The notes under the pieces are model-generated. The model had not been told where the DNA came from and did no database searches. It saw only the letters and a program-made list of their open reading frames with translations. From positions 702,331 to 766,330 of the forward strand of contig JAMZAV010001055.1 in NCBI GenBank assembly GCA_024449915.1: a stretch of DNA of 64,000 nucleotides, given 5' to 3'. A program made the translations under genes and the position numbers. Of this stretch, positions 24,172-36,564 are shown piece after piece (position 1 is the stretch's first letter; each line of letters begins with the position of its first letter). This stretch comes from Sweltsa coloradensis. Its lineage: Eukaryota > Arthropoda > Insecta > Plecoptera > Chloroperlidae.

Positions 24172-26928
24172 TTATATTCACACATTCATGAACACACCCA
24201 CTCACACCTACTTACAGCACAGGTGTATGGCATACACACATAATGACTAATTATGTTTTATTTCAAAGGTTAATATGATCAATTGTACCTTGAGGGAAGT
24301 ATATCTCCTGTTGCAATGTGACCACAGAACAAATTAAAATAAAATAGTGTATATTTATCATCACCATTAATTTATTAAATCACAATTAATCACTGCTATT
24401 TATGTAATTAATTACTGCACACCAAGAAAATAAATCAGCACAACAAGAGTTTGGTATTAAATGGGTTCTATAGAGCAAACACACGACGGAAACTAACGAG
24501 AATTGGGATAAGCGTTTTAGACAAATATTACGTTTGCACGTAATTTACTGACATCGAACTTATACGAAATATTACATAGCTCTCATAGTCATGGATGTTT
24601 TGAAATATGATTTGCTATGAAACAAGAAATATTTAACGCAAAATAGTCACGAAACAGATAACCATGGTCATCCACACCAAACATGTAAATTAATTTGCAA
24701 GTATTATGTGGTAATAACCCTGCGCTCATCAGTTTTACGTGTGTTTCTTACTCTCATTATTTTCGGAGACTAAAAGCTTTTCTCACATAAAAACTTCATT
24801 TTATTTATGCGATTTTGCTTTTGCTAAAAAATACAGATTATACGATTTTCGTGATGTTTTCCTGTTGTTGAACTATAAAATATATTGCCAATCTATACGA
24901 CTATATAGGACTATGCAATTTTCTTTACCATGACAACTACTCCAAATTTCATGAAGATAGGAGACATTCCGGTACAAGAATATAGGTATTTCCAAAATAT
25001 GTGCCATTTCCATTGAGCTTTTTGACATAGATAAATTTACATTTTAGTGAAGTATCATATAGCTGAAGTGCAAATACTAAAAATAAAGCTATTGATTATT
25101 ATTCAATAACATATTGCTACATTCGTAATTCTATATATTATTCTGTTGCGCAAGAAAATATTGTTTATTGACGTTTATTTCACTCCATTGATGTATTGTA
25201 TTGTTATTGTTATTTTACCGACCAATAGGCGGGAAGGCTTAGATAGGGCTCCATTGATGTACACATATAGGGTAAAAAGTTAGAATGCTATACAAAGTAA
25301 TTCAATAACAACAATAAAGTATGATAGTTTATGTTTTTTTTTACGTTTCATTTTAATGCTATTCGAGACGATAAATGGTGATAGACGACTATGAAGGACG
25401 ATTCCAAAAAAAATATGCGGGATTCGAACCTATGTCCTCGTAGGCTACAATAATAAAAACAATATAAAACACATTAAAACTAAAATGTACGTGTCTTAGA
25501 AAGAAGTTATCGTGCATATTATTAAGCGTTGCTTAAAATGCAAATAATGTGTACGATCATTTTATTATATTTCGTCTATGCCGGTGAATTTTGAACTAAT
25601 GTGAGTCCATCTAATGTGTTTAGATAATAACCCATGTTTTCTCCGAAATTAAAAAAAAACTCTTTTACATTTTGCATATTATAATTTCAAAACAATTATA
25701 ATATAAATGAAGTCAGACGTCAAATGAAGAAGGGTACATTTGATTTATTTTATTTAGATCTCAGGCTTCATTATTGTGGAATGCTTGGATGTATTTTAAA
25801 AAGTTTTTGATTGCGTGGGTTAACATTCTTCACAACAACTTTAATACCAAGGAGAAAAACAAATATTTACTTAGAACTATCCAGTACCTGAATTTCAAAG
25901 CTTGTACTCTTTAGAGTGTGTGAAGACTCGAGTGCCAAAGACCTTGCTGAAATCTCTCTCTTCCGATCTTTCTTTTTATCTTTCCTTCTCCATCTCTCTT
26001 TCTTCGGCGTTAGTTATAAAGGAGGCTCTCCTATATTTGAAGCCAGTCAAATACATTCACGGAAAATAATTTAATCCTAAAAATAAATTTATTCCATCCT
26101 GAAATTACCAAAGAGTTAGTTCAAGTAAAACTTGTTCTCAGAGCCTAGCGTTAATTTCCACCCGTCTCCTTTGAGACTTATATTATTCTGTACTAACTTG
26201 TCGTTTTGCCCTCTGCATTAGTTAATTACTGAGATGACTTCTATATACCGCGGGAGGGGACTAGTGTTATATGTCAGTGCAGTAATGGTTCATTTCTGAC
26301 ATTACTTTAAAGTAAGATCATATGTGACGTCATAGGAATTGGGAACCCTTAAAGTATCCTGGCGAGGGTAGGTCATCCATTTTGTGGGTCTGTTTTTTTG
26401 TTACAACGTTAATTATCTTGCATGAGATTTGATGTCACTGTTCAGTAGTTTTACAGTTACTATAGGTATTTTGGAGTAGTTTGTGCCAGCGCGATCCTTG
26501 TCCTGTAGCCATAAACCATTACATCTGAATACAACTTGGCATAATTTATAACGAAGGACATAAGTACTCTCCTATTGTATCAGATTTTCAATATGTATCA
26601 TAGATCAATCAGAAAAGGCGTTGTTACTTGGGTGTTATTGAACATTTTAACACATTCTTAATTCTAGAAAACGAAATTTATTTTTGGTTTATTTTCTATA
26701 CTCAATTAATGGAAAAAGTGCTATAATAGATGTCTTCATAATTAAATGTTTTTTACACAATTTATTGTGTAAAATGACAAAAAGATGCGACTCAAATTGG
26801 CTCAGTGATATGAACGCGCGTTAAATGAGCATTTTCACCTCCTCTTAATTCCATTCGGCTGATGTAAACCTTATTGAAAAACTTTTACCCAGGATTACCG
26901 GTGGACTCTGTGGACGTGTGTGTATTTA
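24172..26928. other. Unannotated AT-rich sequence
   Basis: No gene is supported. On the minus strand at 25415-25450 a B-box-like GGTTCGAATCCC could be a SINE remnant, without a recognisable A box. The frame at 24739-24933 has no supporting context. Confidence 0.35.
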
Positions 26929-27511
26929 CTAGGAAAACGCTTAAGTCCCGCCGCGTTGTTGGATGAGCGTAATTGGTGCATTGAGCTGCCATGTGTTATG
27001 CGGATTTTCTGTTGGTCTGTAAAAAAATCATTACTAAGTCGAATTTTTTTAAATAAAATAAAATAAAAAAAAATACTTTAATTTTTAAATTTTTAAAAAT
27101 TAATTGTAATTGTTTAAAAAAGAAAAAAAGAGTAAAATTGCGATTTTTATAAGAAATAATTTCTCGATTGCGCTCAAATTTAACACATATCTATTAATTC
27201 ATAAAATAAGGGTTCTGTGAAAAAATCATTAAAATCGGATAAAGCATGTAGGTGTTATAAGTCGATGAAAATTTTTAAAAAACGAAAAAAAGCGTAAAAT
27301 TGCGATTTTCATGAGAAATATTTTTCCGATTACGCCAAAAAACGTGGCAGTTCTAAGTTCAGAGATTTTGAAGGCCTCCAGAAAATTTCATCTCAATTGG
27401 AGTATCGGTTTAGCCAGAATCGTGCGGACAAACAGACAAAAATACAAAAAAAAAACATTCCGGATTTTTTTCTCCAGTGTAGTGAAATGGAATCTTCGCT
27501 CCGCTCATCCA
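26929..27511 (-). mobile_element. Helentron-like element, subfamily A copy 1
   Basis: In element orientation (minus strand) it begins TGGATGAGCGGAGCG at 27511, carries the 160-base type internal repeats, then CGCTCATCCAACAACGC, a GCGTT stem arm and CCTAG at 26929. T lies outside each end. It stands almost back to back with copy 2, separated by about 13 bases. Confidence 0.7.
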
Positions 27512-27524
27512 AAAAAATGAATTA

Positions 27525-28298
27525 CTAGGAAAACGCTTAAGTCCCGCCGCGTTGTTGGATGAGCGTAATTGGTGCATTGAGCTGCCATGTGTTATGCGAA
27601 TTTTCTGTTGTTCTGTGGCAAAATCATTACTAAGTTGAATTTTTTAAATTTTAATTAAATTAAATTAAAAATTAACTTAATTTTTTTAAATTTTTTTTAA
27701 TAAATCGTAATTGTTAAAAAAAATCGTAAAATTGCGATTTTTATAAGAAATAATTTCTCGATTGCGCTCAAATTTTACACTAATATATTAATTCATAAAA
27801 TAAAGGTTCTGCGAAAAAATCATTACAATCGGATAAAGCATGTAGGTGTTATAAGTCAAAGAATTGTTTAAAAAAAGAAAAAACCTGTAAAATTTCGATT
27901 TTTATGATAAATATTTTTTCAATTGCGCTCAAATTTCACAAAAATATCTTAATTATAAAATAAATGTTCTGTGCAAAAATCATTAAAATCGGATAAAGCA
28001 TGTAGGTGTTATAAGTCGAAGAAATTTTTTAAAAATTGAAAAAAATCGTAAAATTGCGATTTTCATGAGAAAATTTTTTCGATTGCGCTCAAAACGTGGC
28101 AGTTCTAAGTTCAGAGATTTCGAAGGCCTCCATAAAATTTCATCGCAATCGGAGTATCGGTTTAGCCGGAAACGTGTGAAAAAAAAAAAAAAAAAAAAAA
28201 AAAGAAAGAAAAAAAAAAAAAAAAAAAAAAAAACATTCCGGATTTTTTTCTCCAGTGTAGTGAAAAGGAATCTTCGCTTCGCTCGCTACGCCCATCCA
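27525..28298 (-). mobile_element. Helentron-like element, subfamily A copy 2
   Basis: Same termini as copy 1. Two internal repeats have GGATAAAGCA at 27831 and 27991, a 160-base period. A long A-run (28178-28234) sits near its 5' end, so lysine-rich frames here are artefacts. The 5' end is mutated to TGGATGGGCG. Confidence 0.7.
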
Positions 28299-28951
28299 AC
28301 AAATACATAAAAAAATCAATTAAAATTGAAACACTTTAAGAAAGTTTTAATGTGAATACTCTAATCTACAACTCATATTTAAGCATCTGTAAGATGAAGT
28401 TAAAAATGTTAAGAAATCCTTCCCATTTCCCAAGTTGTATTTGAACTTTTGAAGTATCTTAAATCGTGAGAAAACTATTCATAGTTTCAAATTAACAAAT
28501 CATTTACAACGTGAAAAATTAGTCGACAATAGATAAAGCAATATAACTGTCCCCCCAAGTCTAAGTTAAGCTATTAAACACTACATTTTTAACGAAATGC
28601 ATGAACCACGAGCGACTTATATATAAGACTAAGAATACGTTCGTAATTAACCTATATAAAAGTTTTGTACGGTCTAATGGAACTGCCAGTCAGTGTTTAC
28701 TTTAATAGCAAATCGATCATGAATTGTTCCGTACAATTTTATGCATCGTCTCGTTCATATTTTGTTTACTCTCGTAAGTAAACAGTCTTATATTGACAGT
28801 AATAGTCTGATCGATAATACATTGCATATTATTCAGTTGTCAACCATATTGGAGATGAATACATATTATGCTACCATTACGAGCATAGTCTGTCAGACAG
28901 CTCGTTTACAACGCAAGGAAATACACGACCATGCCCACATATTTTATTTAT
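28299..28951. other. Unannotated AT-rich sequence
   Basis: No gene or repeat recognised between the Helentron-like copy and the next TIR element. Confidence 0.3.
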
Positions 28952-29150
28952 TAAAGACGGATCCACATAAAAACGTAAGACGTAAGCATAAGGTTTTAAC
29001 GAGTAGTCTTAATGTTGGAACATAGGAAACACGTACTGGCGTTCACATAAATGCACAAGGTTTAAGACATAGTTATTACGCACAAGACACTGTTTTAATG
29101 CGTAAGAGAGTCTAACAATTTTCCACTTTATGCTAAAACCTTATGCTTAC

Positions 29151-29487
29151 CCCTTGACTGGTATCCTTATTTTCATATACGTTACTGGTATGGTGGGGTC
29201 AAATATGACCCCAGTTTTAATTTTTTACTTTTAAACTGCCTAAATAACAACAAATGTGAATTATTGCGCTGAGGACTAATTAATATGATTTAATTCATTG
29301 TATTAACAATTATGGATTGATGTTTCATCAATTTTGAGCAAGTTACACATTTTTTACTGAAAGTAAGTAATTTTCAAACTAAGAAAATAGTGGATTCAAT
29401 AAAATTTATTTAGGCCCCCTAACCCTTGACTGGTATTTTTTCTGCGATTATTTATGATTCACAAAAGCACAAATCATTCACTGAAAC

Positions 29488-29533
<46 letters not shown>

Positions 29534-29777
29534 CATAATGTTAAATCATATGCAAAAGAAAAAGACCCTTAAGTGGTATCCTGGGGTCTTTTTTAACCCC
29601 CGACGCGATTGCCGCCAAACGCTCCGGTGCAACACAATAACGCAACCTCCCTCTTCAATGTCTGAGTGGGTAATGAGATTACCTAATTCGCCAGCCGCTT
29701 ACTAGAACTTCCTGGTGGTCAAATATAGAACTATATCGTGCTGGGGTCGGCACAGACCCCACCATACCAGTCAAGGG
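29151..29777. mobile_element. piggyBac-like MITE
   Basis: Both ends read CCCTTGACTGGTAT from outside, followed by the piggyBac-like GGGGTC...GACCCC inverted motif. TTAC lies on both sides (29147-29150 and 29778-29781), a variant of the TTAA duplication usual for piggyBac. A further CCCTTGACTGGTAT at 29423 and another GGGGTC...CCCC motif near 29583 suggest two related MITEs fused or nested. It includes an AT microsatellite. Confidence 0.7.
29492..29530. repeat. (AT)n microsatellite
   Basis: An uninterrupted run of about 19 AT dinucleotides inside the piggyBac-like MITE. Confidence 0.95.
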
Positions 29778-30102
29778 TTACGTACGAAAAAGTTGAGTCA
29801 AACTAACATCTACTTTGAAATGCCTGACTACTACAGTCAACTACGCTTCAATTATATATAAAGTTGGCAGGACTTGGAGCATTATTTGCATAACTATCAA
29901 CATCGATTGGAAAAATGTTATTATTAATAATAATCTTTATTATAACCTTCGAATCCTTCTTCAATCAAAGTTCTCTCTGTTCACTCTGCAAAGAACTTAG
30001 AAGACAGCTGAAATATCTTGGGCTAAATTCTTTGTGATTACGTTTCTATGCGCGTTAAAACCTTATGCTTACGTCTTACGTTTTAATGTAGATCCGCCTT
30101 TA

Positions 30103-31121
30103 CTAGGAAGCTTCGCAAACGCTTTTTCGGGCGCGTTGTTGGATAAGCGTATGTTTTTTAAACGGAAACAGTGTAAAATTGCGAATTTCATGAGAAATTA
30201 TTTTTTTCGATTGCGCTCAAATTTCACACAAATATAAAAATTCATAAAATTTAGGTTCTGTGAAAATATCATTACAATCGGATAAAGCATGTAGATGTTG
30301 TAAGTCGATGAAATTTTTTTTAAAACAAAAATGCGTAAAATTGCGATTTTCATAAGAAATTATTTTTCGATTGCGCTAAAATTTCACAATAATATATTAA
30401 TTCATAAAATAAGGTTCTGTGAAAAAATCATTACAATCGGATAAAAATTGTAGATATTATAAGTCGAAGAATGTTTTAAAAATAAAAAATAAAAAAATCG
30501 TAAAATCGCGATTTTTATAAGAAATAATTTTTTGACTGCGCTTAAATTTCACAGGAATATAATAATTCATAAAATTAAGGTTTTGTGAAAAAATCATAAC
30601 AATCGGATAAAGCATGTAGGTCTAAGAAATTTTTTTAACATCGAAAAAATCGTAAAATTGCGATTTTAATGAGAAATAATTTTTCGATTCCGCTCAAAAA
30701 CGTGGCAGTTCTAAGTTCAGAGATTTCGAACCAATCAATGAACTGGGTTCCCGAACCCGTCTCTCGTCAAGTATTTCGTGCTCCTTGCTGCGAAACTCAG
30801 CTGAATGACAGCTAAGCCCCCCCTCTTTCAATTCTGCCAAATAATGGCGTAAAAGCGTTATCTCCTCTGGAATTATGTTCATTCTACTTTTAAGGGTAAA
30901 TATACCCGGTACTGTATAACAAGCAAAAGTAAATGTTACTTATTGCACTCAAACTGAACTGAACTGAACGAAGGCCTCCATAAAATTTCATTGCAATTGG
31001 AGTATTGGTTTAGCCTGAATCGTGTGGACAAACACACAAAAATACAAAACAAAAAACATTCCGGATTTTTTTCTCCAGTGTAGTGAAATGAAATCTTCGC
31101 TTCGCTCGCTACGCTCATCCA
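30103..31121 (-). mobile_element. Helentron-like element, subfamily A copy 3, with insert
   Basis: Begins (minus strand) with TGGATGAGCGTAGCGAGC at 31121 and ends with a CTAG at 30103. It contains about three internal units with GATAAA markers at 30281, 30440 and 30606 (periods 159 and 166). Compared with other copies, TTCGAA and GGCCTCC are separated by an extra 242 bases (30731-30972). It is the longest copy in the window. Its 3' end AAGCTTCCTAG resembles subfamily B. Confidence 0.7.
30731..30972 (-). other. 242 bp insert with ORF inside Helentron-like copy
   Basis: The segment is absent from all other copies and is bounded by CGAA on both sides. On the minus strand it starts with repeats of CAGTT and an AT-rich leader. 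An ATG at 30882 then opens a frame of about 50 codons through the insert (MNIIPEEITLLRHYLAELK at the start, with charged stretches such as RSKEHEILDERR), continuing into the host element to 30694. The peptide looks much more like a real protein than the neighbours. I do not recognise it. It could be a captured first exon or another small insertion. Confidence 0.4.
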
Positions 31122-31210
31122 ATAGGATGCATATTACAACAGAGTGCAAATACTTCACAAGTGCAAATCATAGCATAGCCTAATGGATAGAAAACATATA
31201 CTTATAGACA

Positions 31211-31934
31211 CTAGGAAAACGTTAAGTCCCGCCGCGTTGTTGGATGAGCGTAATTGGTACATACAATCATTACTAAGTTGAAGATTTTTTTAAAATTTAT
31301 TTAAAATAAATTAAAAATAAACTTTAATTGTTAATTATTTTAATTAATCGTAATTTTAAAAAAAGAAAAAAATCGTAAAATTTTGATTTTCATAAGAAAT
31401 AATTATTCGATTGTACTCAAATTTGAAACGAATATATTTATTCAAAAAATTAAGGTTCTGTGAAAAAAACATTACAATCGGATAAAGCATGTTGGTGTTA
31501 TAAGGCAAAGAATTGATTTAAAAAAGAAAAAAACACGTAAAATTTCGATTTTCATGAGAAATAATTTTTCGATTGCGCTCAAATTTCACACGAATACCTA
31601 AATTCATAAAATAAAGGTTCTGTGAAAAAATCATTAAAATCGGATAAAGCATGTAGGTGTTATAAATCGAAGAAATGTTTAAAAAATAGAAAAAAATCGT
31701 AAAATTGCGTTTTTCATAAAAAATAATTTTCCGATTGCGCTCAAAAACGTGGCAGTTCTAAGTTCAGAGATTTCGAAGGCCTCCATCAAATTTCATCGCA
31801 ATCGGAGTATCGGTTTAGCCGGAATCGTGCGGACAAACAGACAAAAATACAAAAAAAAGAAAAAAAAAACATTCCGGAATTTTTTCTCCAGTGTAGTAGA
31901 ATGGTATCTTCGCTTCGCTCGCTACGCTCATCCA
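31211..31934 (-). mobile_element. Helentron-like element, subfamily A copy 4
   Basis: Complete termini: TGGATGAGCGTAGCGAGC at 31934 and CCTAG at 31211, with T outside each end. Internal 160-base type repeats are present. The 3' stem arm is slightly mutated (AACGTTTTCC). No coding capacity. Confidence 0.7.
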
Positions 31935-34100
31935 ATTAAAATATAATATATAAACAAAATAATACATTTTACTTATTAAAAATTTGAAACTATCAATTTG
32001 AATGTGAAACTATCAAAATTATCTTTAAATAAAATGCATTGAATGTTACTATTTAAAATACTAGTATATAATGTTTACACTAGGCTGCATCGCAAGCGCT
32101 TTTGTAGTCACATTGATGTATGATATTTTTTAAGTTTATTTAACCGTTTATCTATCCTATTGCAGTTGCCTTTCGTCAGAATCATTGTGTATATGACATT
32201 ATCAAAAAAATGGTCGAAGTCTTATTTTTTACATGATATTATTCGTACAATAATATTATAGCGAAATGTGTTTTAAATTACAGAATAAACACAATAATAG
32301 GCCTAATACTTAAATTAAAATTAATATTCATAGTACTCATTGCAGAATAAACACTTAAAACTAAACTACATCGGACTTAGTGTTTTGTGAAAATTACTTA
32401 ATCCAGATAGTTAATTTTGCTTTAATTCAATATTTACTGTAGTATTTTCCCCGTCTTTAAACTTGGGTTTGATTCCAGCAAAGATCATATCTTGCACTTT
32501 CGTTATCGTTGTTATATTTCTGCTCAATTACATTAGTAGCCTAATAGAATGTTCAAAGTAGGTAAAAGAAATGAATTCCATGAACATCCACAAAAACAAG
32601 TCCATCCGAGATGTCGCTCTTCGTAGCAGATATCGACCAGTAGGTATATTATGCAGTCACCATAGTGTTGTCTCAAATCTTTGAAATTCTACACTGAAAC
32701 TACTATCGTATTAACACCATCAATCATCACAATATTTTTAAATACGTTATTATTAAGAAATATGTTTCATAAAATAACTTTAAGCAATCAACTGAAACAT
32801 GAGATCTTAGGAATCAATAAATGTTTTTTTATTTTATTTTTTGATCAGGTAAGAAGCAGGTTTTGTGACGCAAAATCGCTTGTCCATGGCTTATAAATAA
32901 CGGTAGGTATAAAGTTATATTACGCATCATACCAATTCTAATAAATCCTAACAACAAATTACTCTACTCTTCTATTATATAAATTTAAAGGTTGGCGTTG
33001 ATTTTTTTATTTTGCTAAATATATTCAACGTAAGCCTATGTTCATTTTTACACTCTTTACAACAACAACTCTTTTACAATTGATCTCTGATATCAAATCG
33101 ATTTCATTTGATATATTTTTTTAAAGTTCATACACTATCCGCGACTTCTCGCGCACTGTACGTGTACAGAGAAACATGATTAACGACGTTTCGCGAAACA
33201 AATTTATTATTTCAATTCACCGAAAATGTTTGCAAGTCACATCATGTCATACGCACACATTCTAATTACGATTTCGATTTCGATTTTAATGAAGGTGCAT
33301 ATATAGAGGGAGCAAGATTTACAATGGCTCAATTGAAAGAACCAAAATGTACCTCTGCGCCATCGGCAAAAACATATAACATATTCTATAGATAAACAGC
33401 AGGAGCTTATAAAGATTATCTGTGCTGTTTTTTAAAACGATTTCGCGTCAAAAAATTGTTTGAAGTATAGAAAGTGAATAAAGCCGGTAGCATACAGGGA
33501 TTCAACCCGCGAGCTCAACCAGCTGTTTCACTTCGCCAATATACGCACATGAGTACGCACTGAATCTCGAAAACGAAAGATATATGGAAACTATTCCGGG
33601 TTTAAAGAGCAAACTATAACCAATCACAACACGTGTATGTATAGGTATACGTATGGTTGGATGGAAGATAAGGTTTTACTACCCTTAATCCCGCCTTGAA
33701 ATAAAGGCCTTAATCAATGAATCAATCAAACCAATGAAATCCACTGTATCAAATTAGTTTTTAAATAGCCATACGCACTTGTGATAACACTAAACTACAG
33801 TGTTATCAGTAGAGGGAAAAAGACCAGTAGTAAATGATCATGGAATGTGTAAATTTAGCTTAGACAAATAGTATTATAATTAATGCGGCACCCATTCTTA
33901 ACGTACACATACATTGGTTTGGTGTTGCTTGCTTTGATAGTTTAAACGAGTTTGGCAGAGTTTGGCAGTGTTCGGTTTTTGATCTAAACAGTTGCCAGTT
34001 TAGCTCTGGGCAAAGATTTCGATATTTTTTGCCCTCCATACACAAAAATAGAAATACAAAATTAATTACAAACGGTGAAAAGTTACAACAAGGATATGAA
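31935..34100. other. Unannotated AT-rich sequence
   Basis: No gene supported. Around 33490-33530 a minus-strand B-box-like GGGTTGAATCCC may be a degenerate SINE head. The frame at 33860-34045 shows no domain. Confidence 0.35.
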
Positions 34101-34107
34101 TTTTGAC

Positions 34108-34180
34108 CATTTATTTATTTATTTATTATTTAACGTCTATCCTATTCAGTTATAAAAACTGATTTACAAAGGAGGACAAC
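34108..34180 (+). repeat. Dispersed repeat shared with 18600-18670
   Basis: TTTATTTATTATTTAACGTC, then CCTATTCAG and GATTTACAAAGGAGGAC, parallel the sequence at 18600-18670 and suggest an interspersed repeat of unknown class. Confidence 0.4.
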
Positions 34181-34344
34181 TTAATAAATCTAATAACATA
34201 GATGCAGAAACTACAATAAACTACATTTAAGTACATATTTGAAATATAAGCATTACAACAACAATGCATTTAAACACAACAATTTTGTTAACAAATAAAA
34301 ATAATATAAAATGTATTAAAATAATGAATCAAATATAAAAAAGG

Positions 34345-34446
34345 GTGGGGAATGAAAAGAAAAGGTAAAAAAGAAGAAAAAAAGAGAAAAGAAAAAAAGA
34401 AAAAAGGAAGAAAAAAAGAAAAATAGAAAGAGAGAGAGAAAAAAAA
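34345..34446 (+). repeat. Purine-only low-complexity tract
   Basis: About 100 bases are almost exclusively A and G on the plus strand (AAAAAGAAAAAAGGAAG type). No gene. Confidence 0.8.
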
Positions 34447-34820
34447 CAGTTAGTTGTTAAATAGCCATATACACTTGCGATAACACTTTAATAAGCTGTT
34501 ATCGGTCGAGGGAAGAGTTTTCGTGTAAAAGACAAAAGCGTTCATGGTTGTTACATATTTATCCATTATAAGTTTTGTTTTTGGAAAAATACAATTATTC
34601 ACCACGCGTAGATATGTTTCTGTGCCGGGTTTATGAAATGACGGATTGTATCAACATGGCAACTTAGTTATTTGGATGGGTTCGATATACTTGACAATTT
34701 GAGGTTTCTAACAAGTAACAACAATGGAACCAATAACAAATTAACAAAATATACTCCGGTACCTTCAAAATTAATAATCAGTGTTTAACTTGTGGGACTA
34801 CGTTGTGCACGGCACGAAAT

Positions 34821-35590
34821 TGGATGAGCGTAGCGAGCGGAGCGAGCGGAGCAAAGATTCCATTTCACTACACTGGAGAAAAAAAATCCGGAATGTTTTT
34901 TTTTCTGTATTTTTGTCTGTTTGTTAACCACGATTCCGGCTAAACCAATACTCCAATTGCGATGAAATTTTATAGAGGTCTTCGAAATCTCTTTACTTAG
35001 AACTGCCACGTTTTTGAGCACAATCGGAAAATTATTTCTCATCAAAATCGCAATTTACGATTTTTTTCGATTTTTTAAAAATTTCTTCGACTTATAACAC
35101 CTACATGCTTTATCCGATTTTGATGATTTTTTCACAGAACCATAATTTTATGAATTAAGATATTCTTGTAAAATTTGAGCGCAATCGAAAAATTATTTCT
35201 TATAAAAATCGAAATTTTACGTGTTTTTTTCTTTTTTAAAACAATTCTTTGACTTTTTACACCAATATGCTTTATCCGATTGTAATGATTTTTTCACAGA
35301 ACCTTAATCTTATGAATTAATATATTCTTGTGAAATTTGAGCACAATCGAATAACTATTTCTTATGAAAATCGAAATCTTACGATTTTTTTCTTTTTTAA
35401 AATTACGATTAATTAAAAAAAATTAAAGATAAAAGTTTATTTTTTATTTAATTTATATTAATTTAAAAAAAATCTTCAACTGAGTAATGATTTTTTCACA
35501 GAACAACAGATATCCATATATCACATGGTAGCTCAATGCACCAATTACGCTCATCCAACAACGCGGCGGGACTTAAGCGTTTTCCTATAG
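34821..35590 (+). mobile_element. Helentron-like element, subfamily A copy 5
   Basis: Begins TGGATGAGCGTAGCGAGCGG at 34821. It ends with CGCTCATCCAACAACGC, GCGTT and a slightly altered terminus CCTATAG near 35590. Internal repeats carry CACCTACATGCTTTATCCGA. Orientation is opposite to copies 1-4. Confidence 0.7.
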
Positions 35591-36324
35591 TTGATACAAA
35601 CGAGTCAAGAAAAATTGCTTATTTTTCAATTTTGTACAAGGATGATTTAGCTTTTTACAATCTTTACATATTTGTAATTGAAAGCCAGTTAAATAAAGAT
35701 TTATTTCACGCATTTTAAAGTAGTAATTTATTTAATTATTATTTCAGTGATAAAGTCTAGGCGGTGTTAAAATGGCTTTGGTCGAGAAGTCATAGCACTA
35801 TCGCCCCATAGCACTATGACCACTGAATTGGTTCAAATAATCAAGTTCTCACACCAAATGGATTTAAAGTAAAAAAAAATCAAATTTACAATAAAATATT
35901 GTATAATATATCTTAAGAATTTAATGTTATAATCGTGTGAATATATTTATGTCATGAACATTGATGCTGGTTAATATTGACACACATTAAGTTAAGGTAC
36001 GGCAGTGTAAAGTGCTGTAAATTTACACAGATATTTACCTACAAGGAGAAACAAATTTTGTCATCGCAATCCTCAAAGTCAACGTTTAATTAAAATACAA
36101 TCATACAAAGTGTTAAAATATATACCTAAAATACAGTAACATGGGTAAATAAGTTAAATTATCAGTATTTATTTTTATTTATGTAGATCGACAATTGTCT
36201 TAGGTCAACATGCTCTCGCTTGTCTTTGGCGATTGCCAGTAACATGATAACGCCCTTACAGAAACACTGTTCAATCCGGATGCATTTTAAGTTAAAATGA
36301 ACGTGTTTTGTGATTCCAGTGACC
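35591..36324. other. Region upstream of the GPCR start
   Basis: AT-rich. No clear promoter can be named. A possible splice acceptor, TTGTGATTCCAG, ends at 36319, six bases before the GPCR ATG, so a 5'UTR exon may lie further left. Confidence 0.3.
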
Positions 36325-36564
36325 ATGTGGAACTCTACTGAGCTGACAGTGACGCGCGTGGCCCTCTCGAGCTGCGTGCTGGGCTTGGGACTAGTCAGCA
36401 ACGTCACACTAGCAGCCCTGCTGTGTTGCCAGAGAGGTCAAGTGAACCGACTATTGGTCAGCTTGTGCCTCGCAGATCTTCTCGTCTGTGTGGTCAGTAC
36501 GCCACTGGACGTCGTCAGGCCGGTCTTCCAGGCGGGGCTATGCGAGATTGCCTCCTTTGCTCAA
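36325..36564 (+). CDS. Class A GPCR, exon 1 (TM1, TM2, start of TM3)
   Basis: First coding exon of a seven-transmembrane receptor in the plasma membrane, probably coupling an extracellular peptide or amine to a G protein. The ATG at 36325 is preceded by a likely acceptor (TTCCAG) and starts an N-terminus with an NST glycosylation site. Residues about 9-34 form TM1 with N1.50 in GLVSNV. Residues about 41-63 form TM2 with LCLADLL (D2.50). The conserved Cys at the top of TM3 is in GLCEIASF. The exon ends at CAA, followed by donor GTAAGT, phase 0. GC and codon use stand out sharply from the AT-rich surroundings. Subfamily and ligand are not recognised. Confidence 0.85.

Larger units (their letters stand above)
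28952..30102. mobile_element. TIR element hosting a piggyBac-like MITE
   Basis: Inverted arms of about 50 bases read TAAAGRCGGATCYACAT followed by AAAACGTAAGACGTAAGC and AAGGTTTTAACG from each end. Internal copies of the GTAAGCATAAGG motif occur in both orientations (for example near 29135). No transposase is seen. The right end abuts exactly the 3' terminus of a Helentron-like copy at 30103. Superfamily unknown. Confidence 0.6.

Noticed and set aside
28065..28310. Lysine-rich 81-residue frame
   Set aside because: It is produced by an A-run within a Helentron-like copy and is not conserved between copies.
26929..31934. CRISPR-like spaced repeats
   Set aside because: Units are about 160 bases, diverged and AT-rich, inside mobile elements of a eukaryotic genome.
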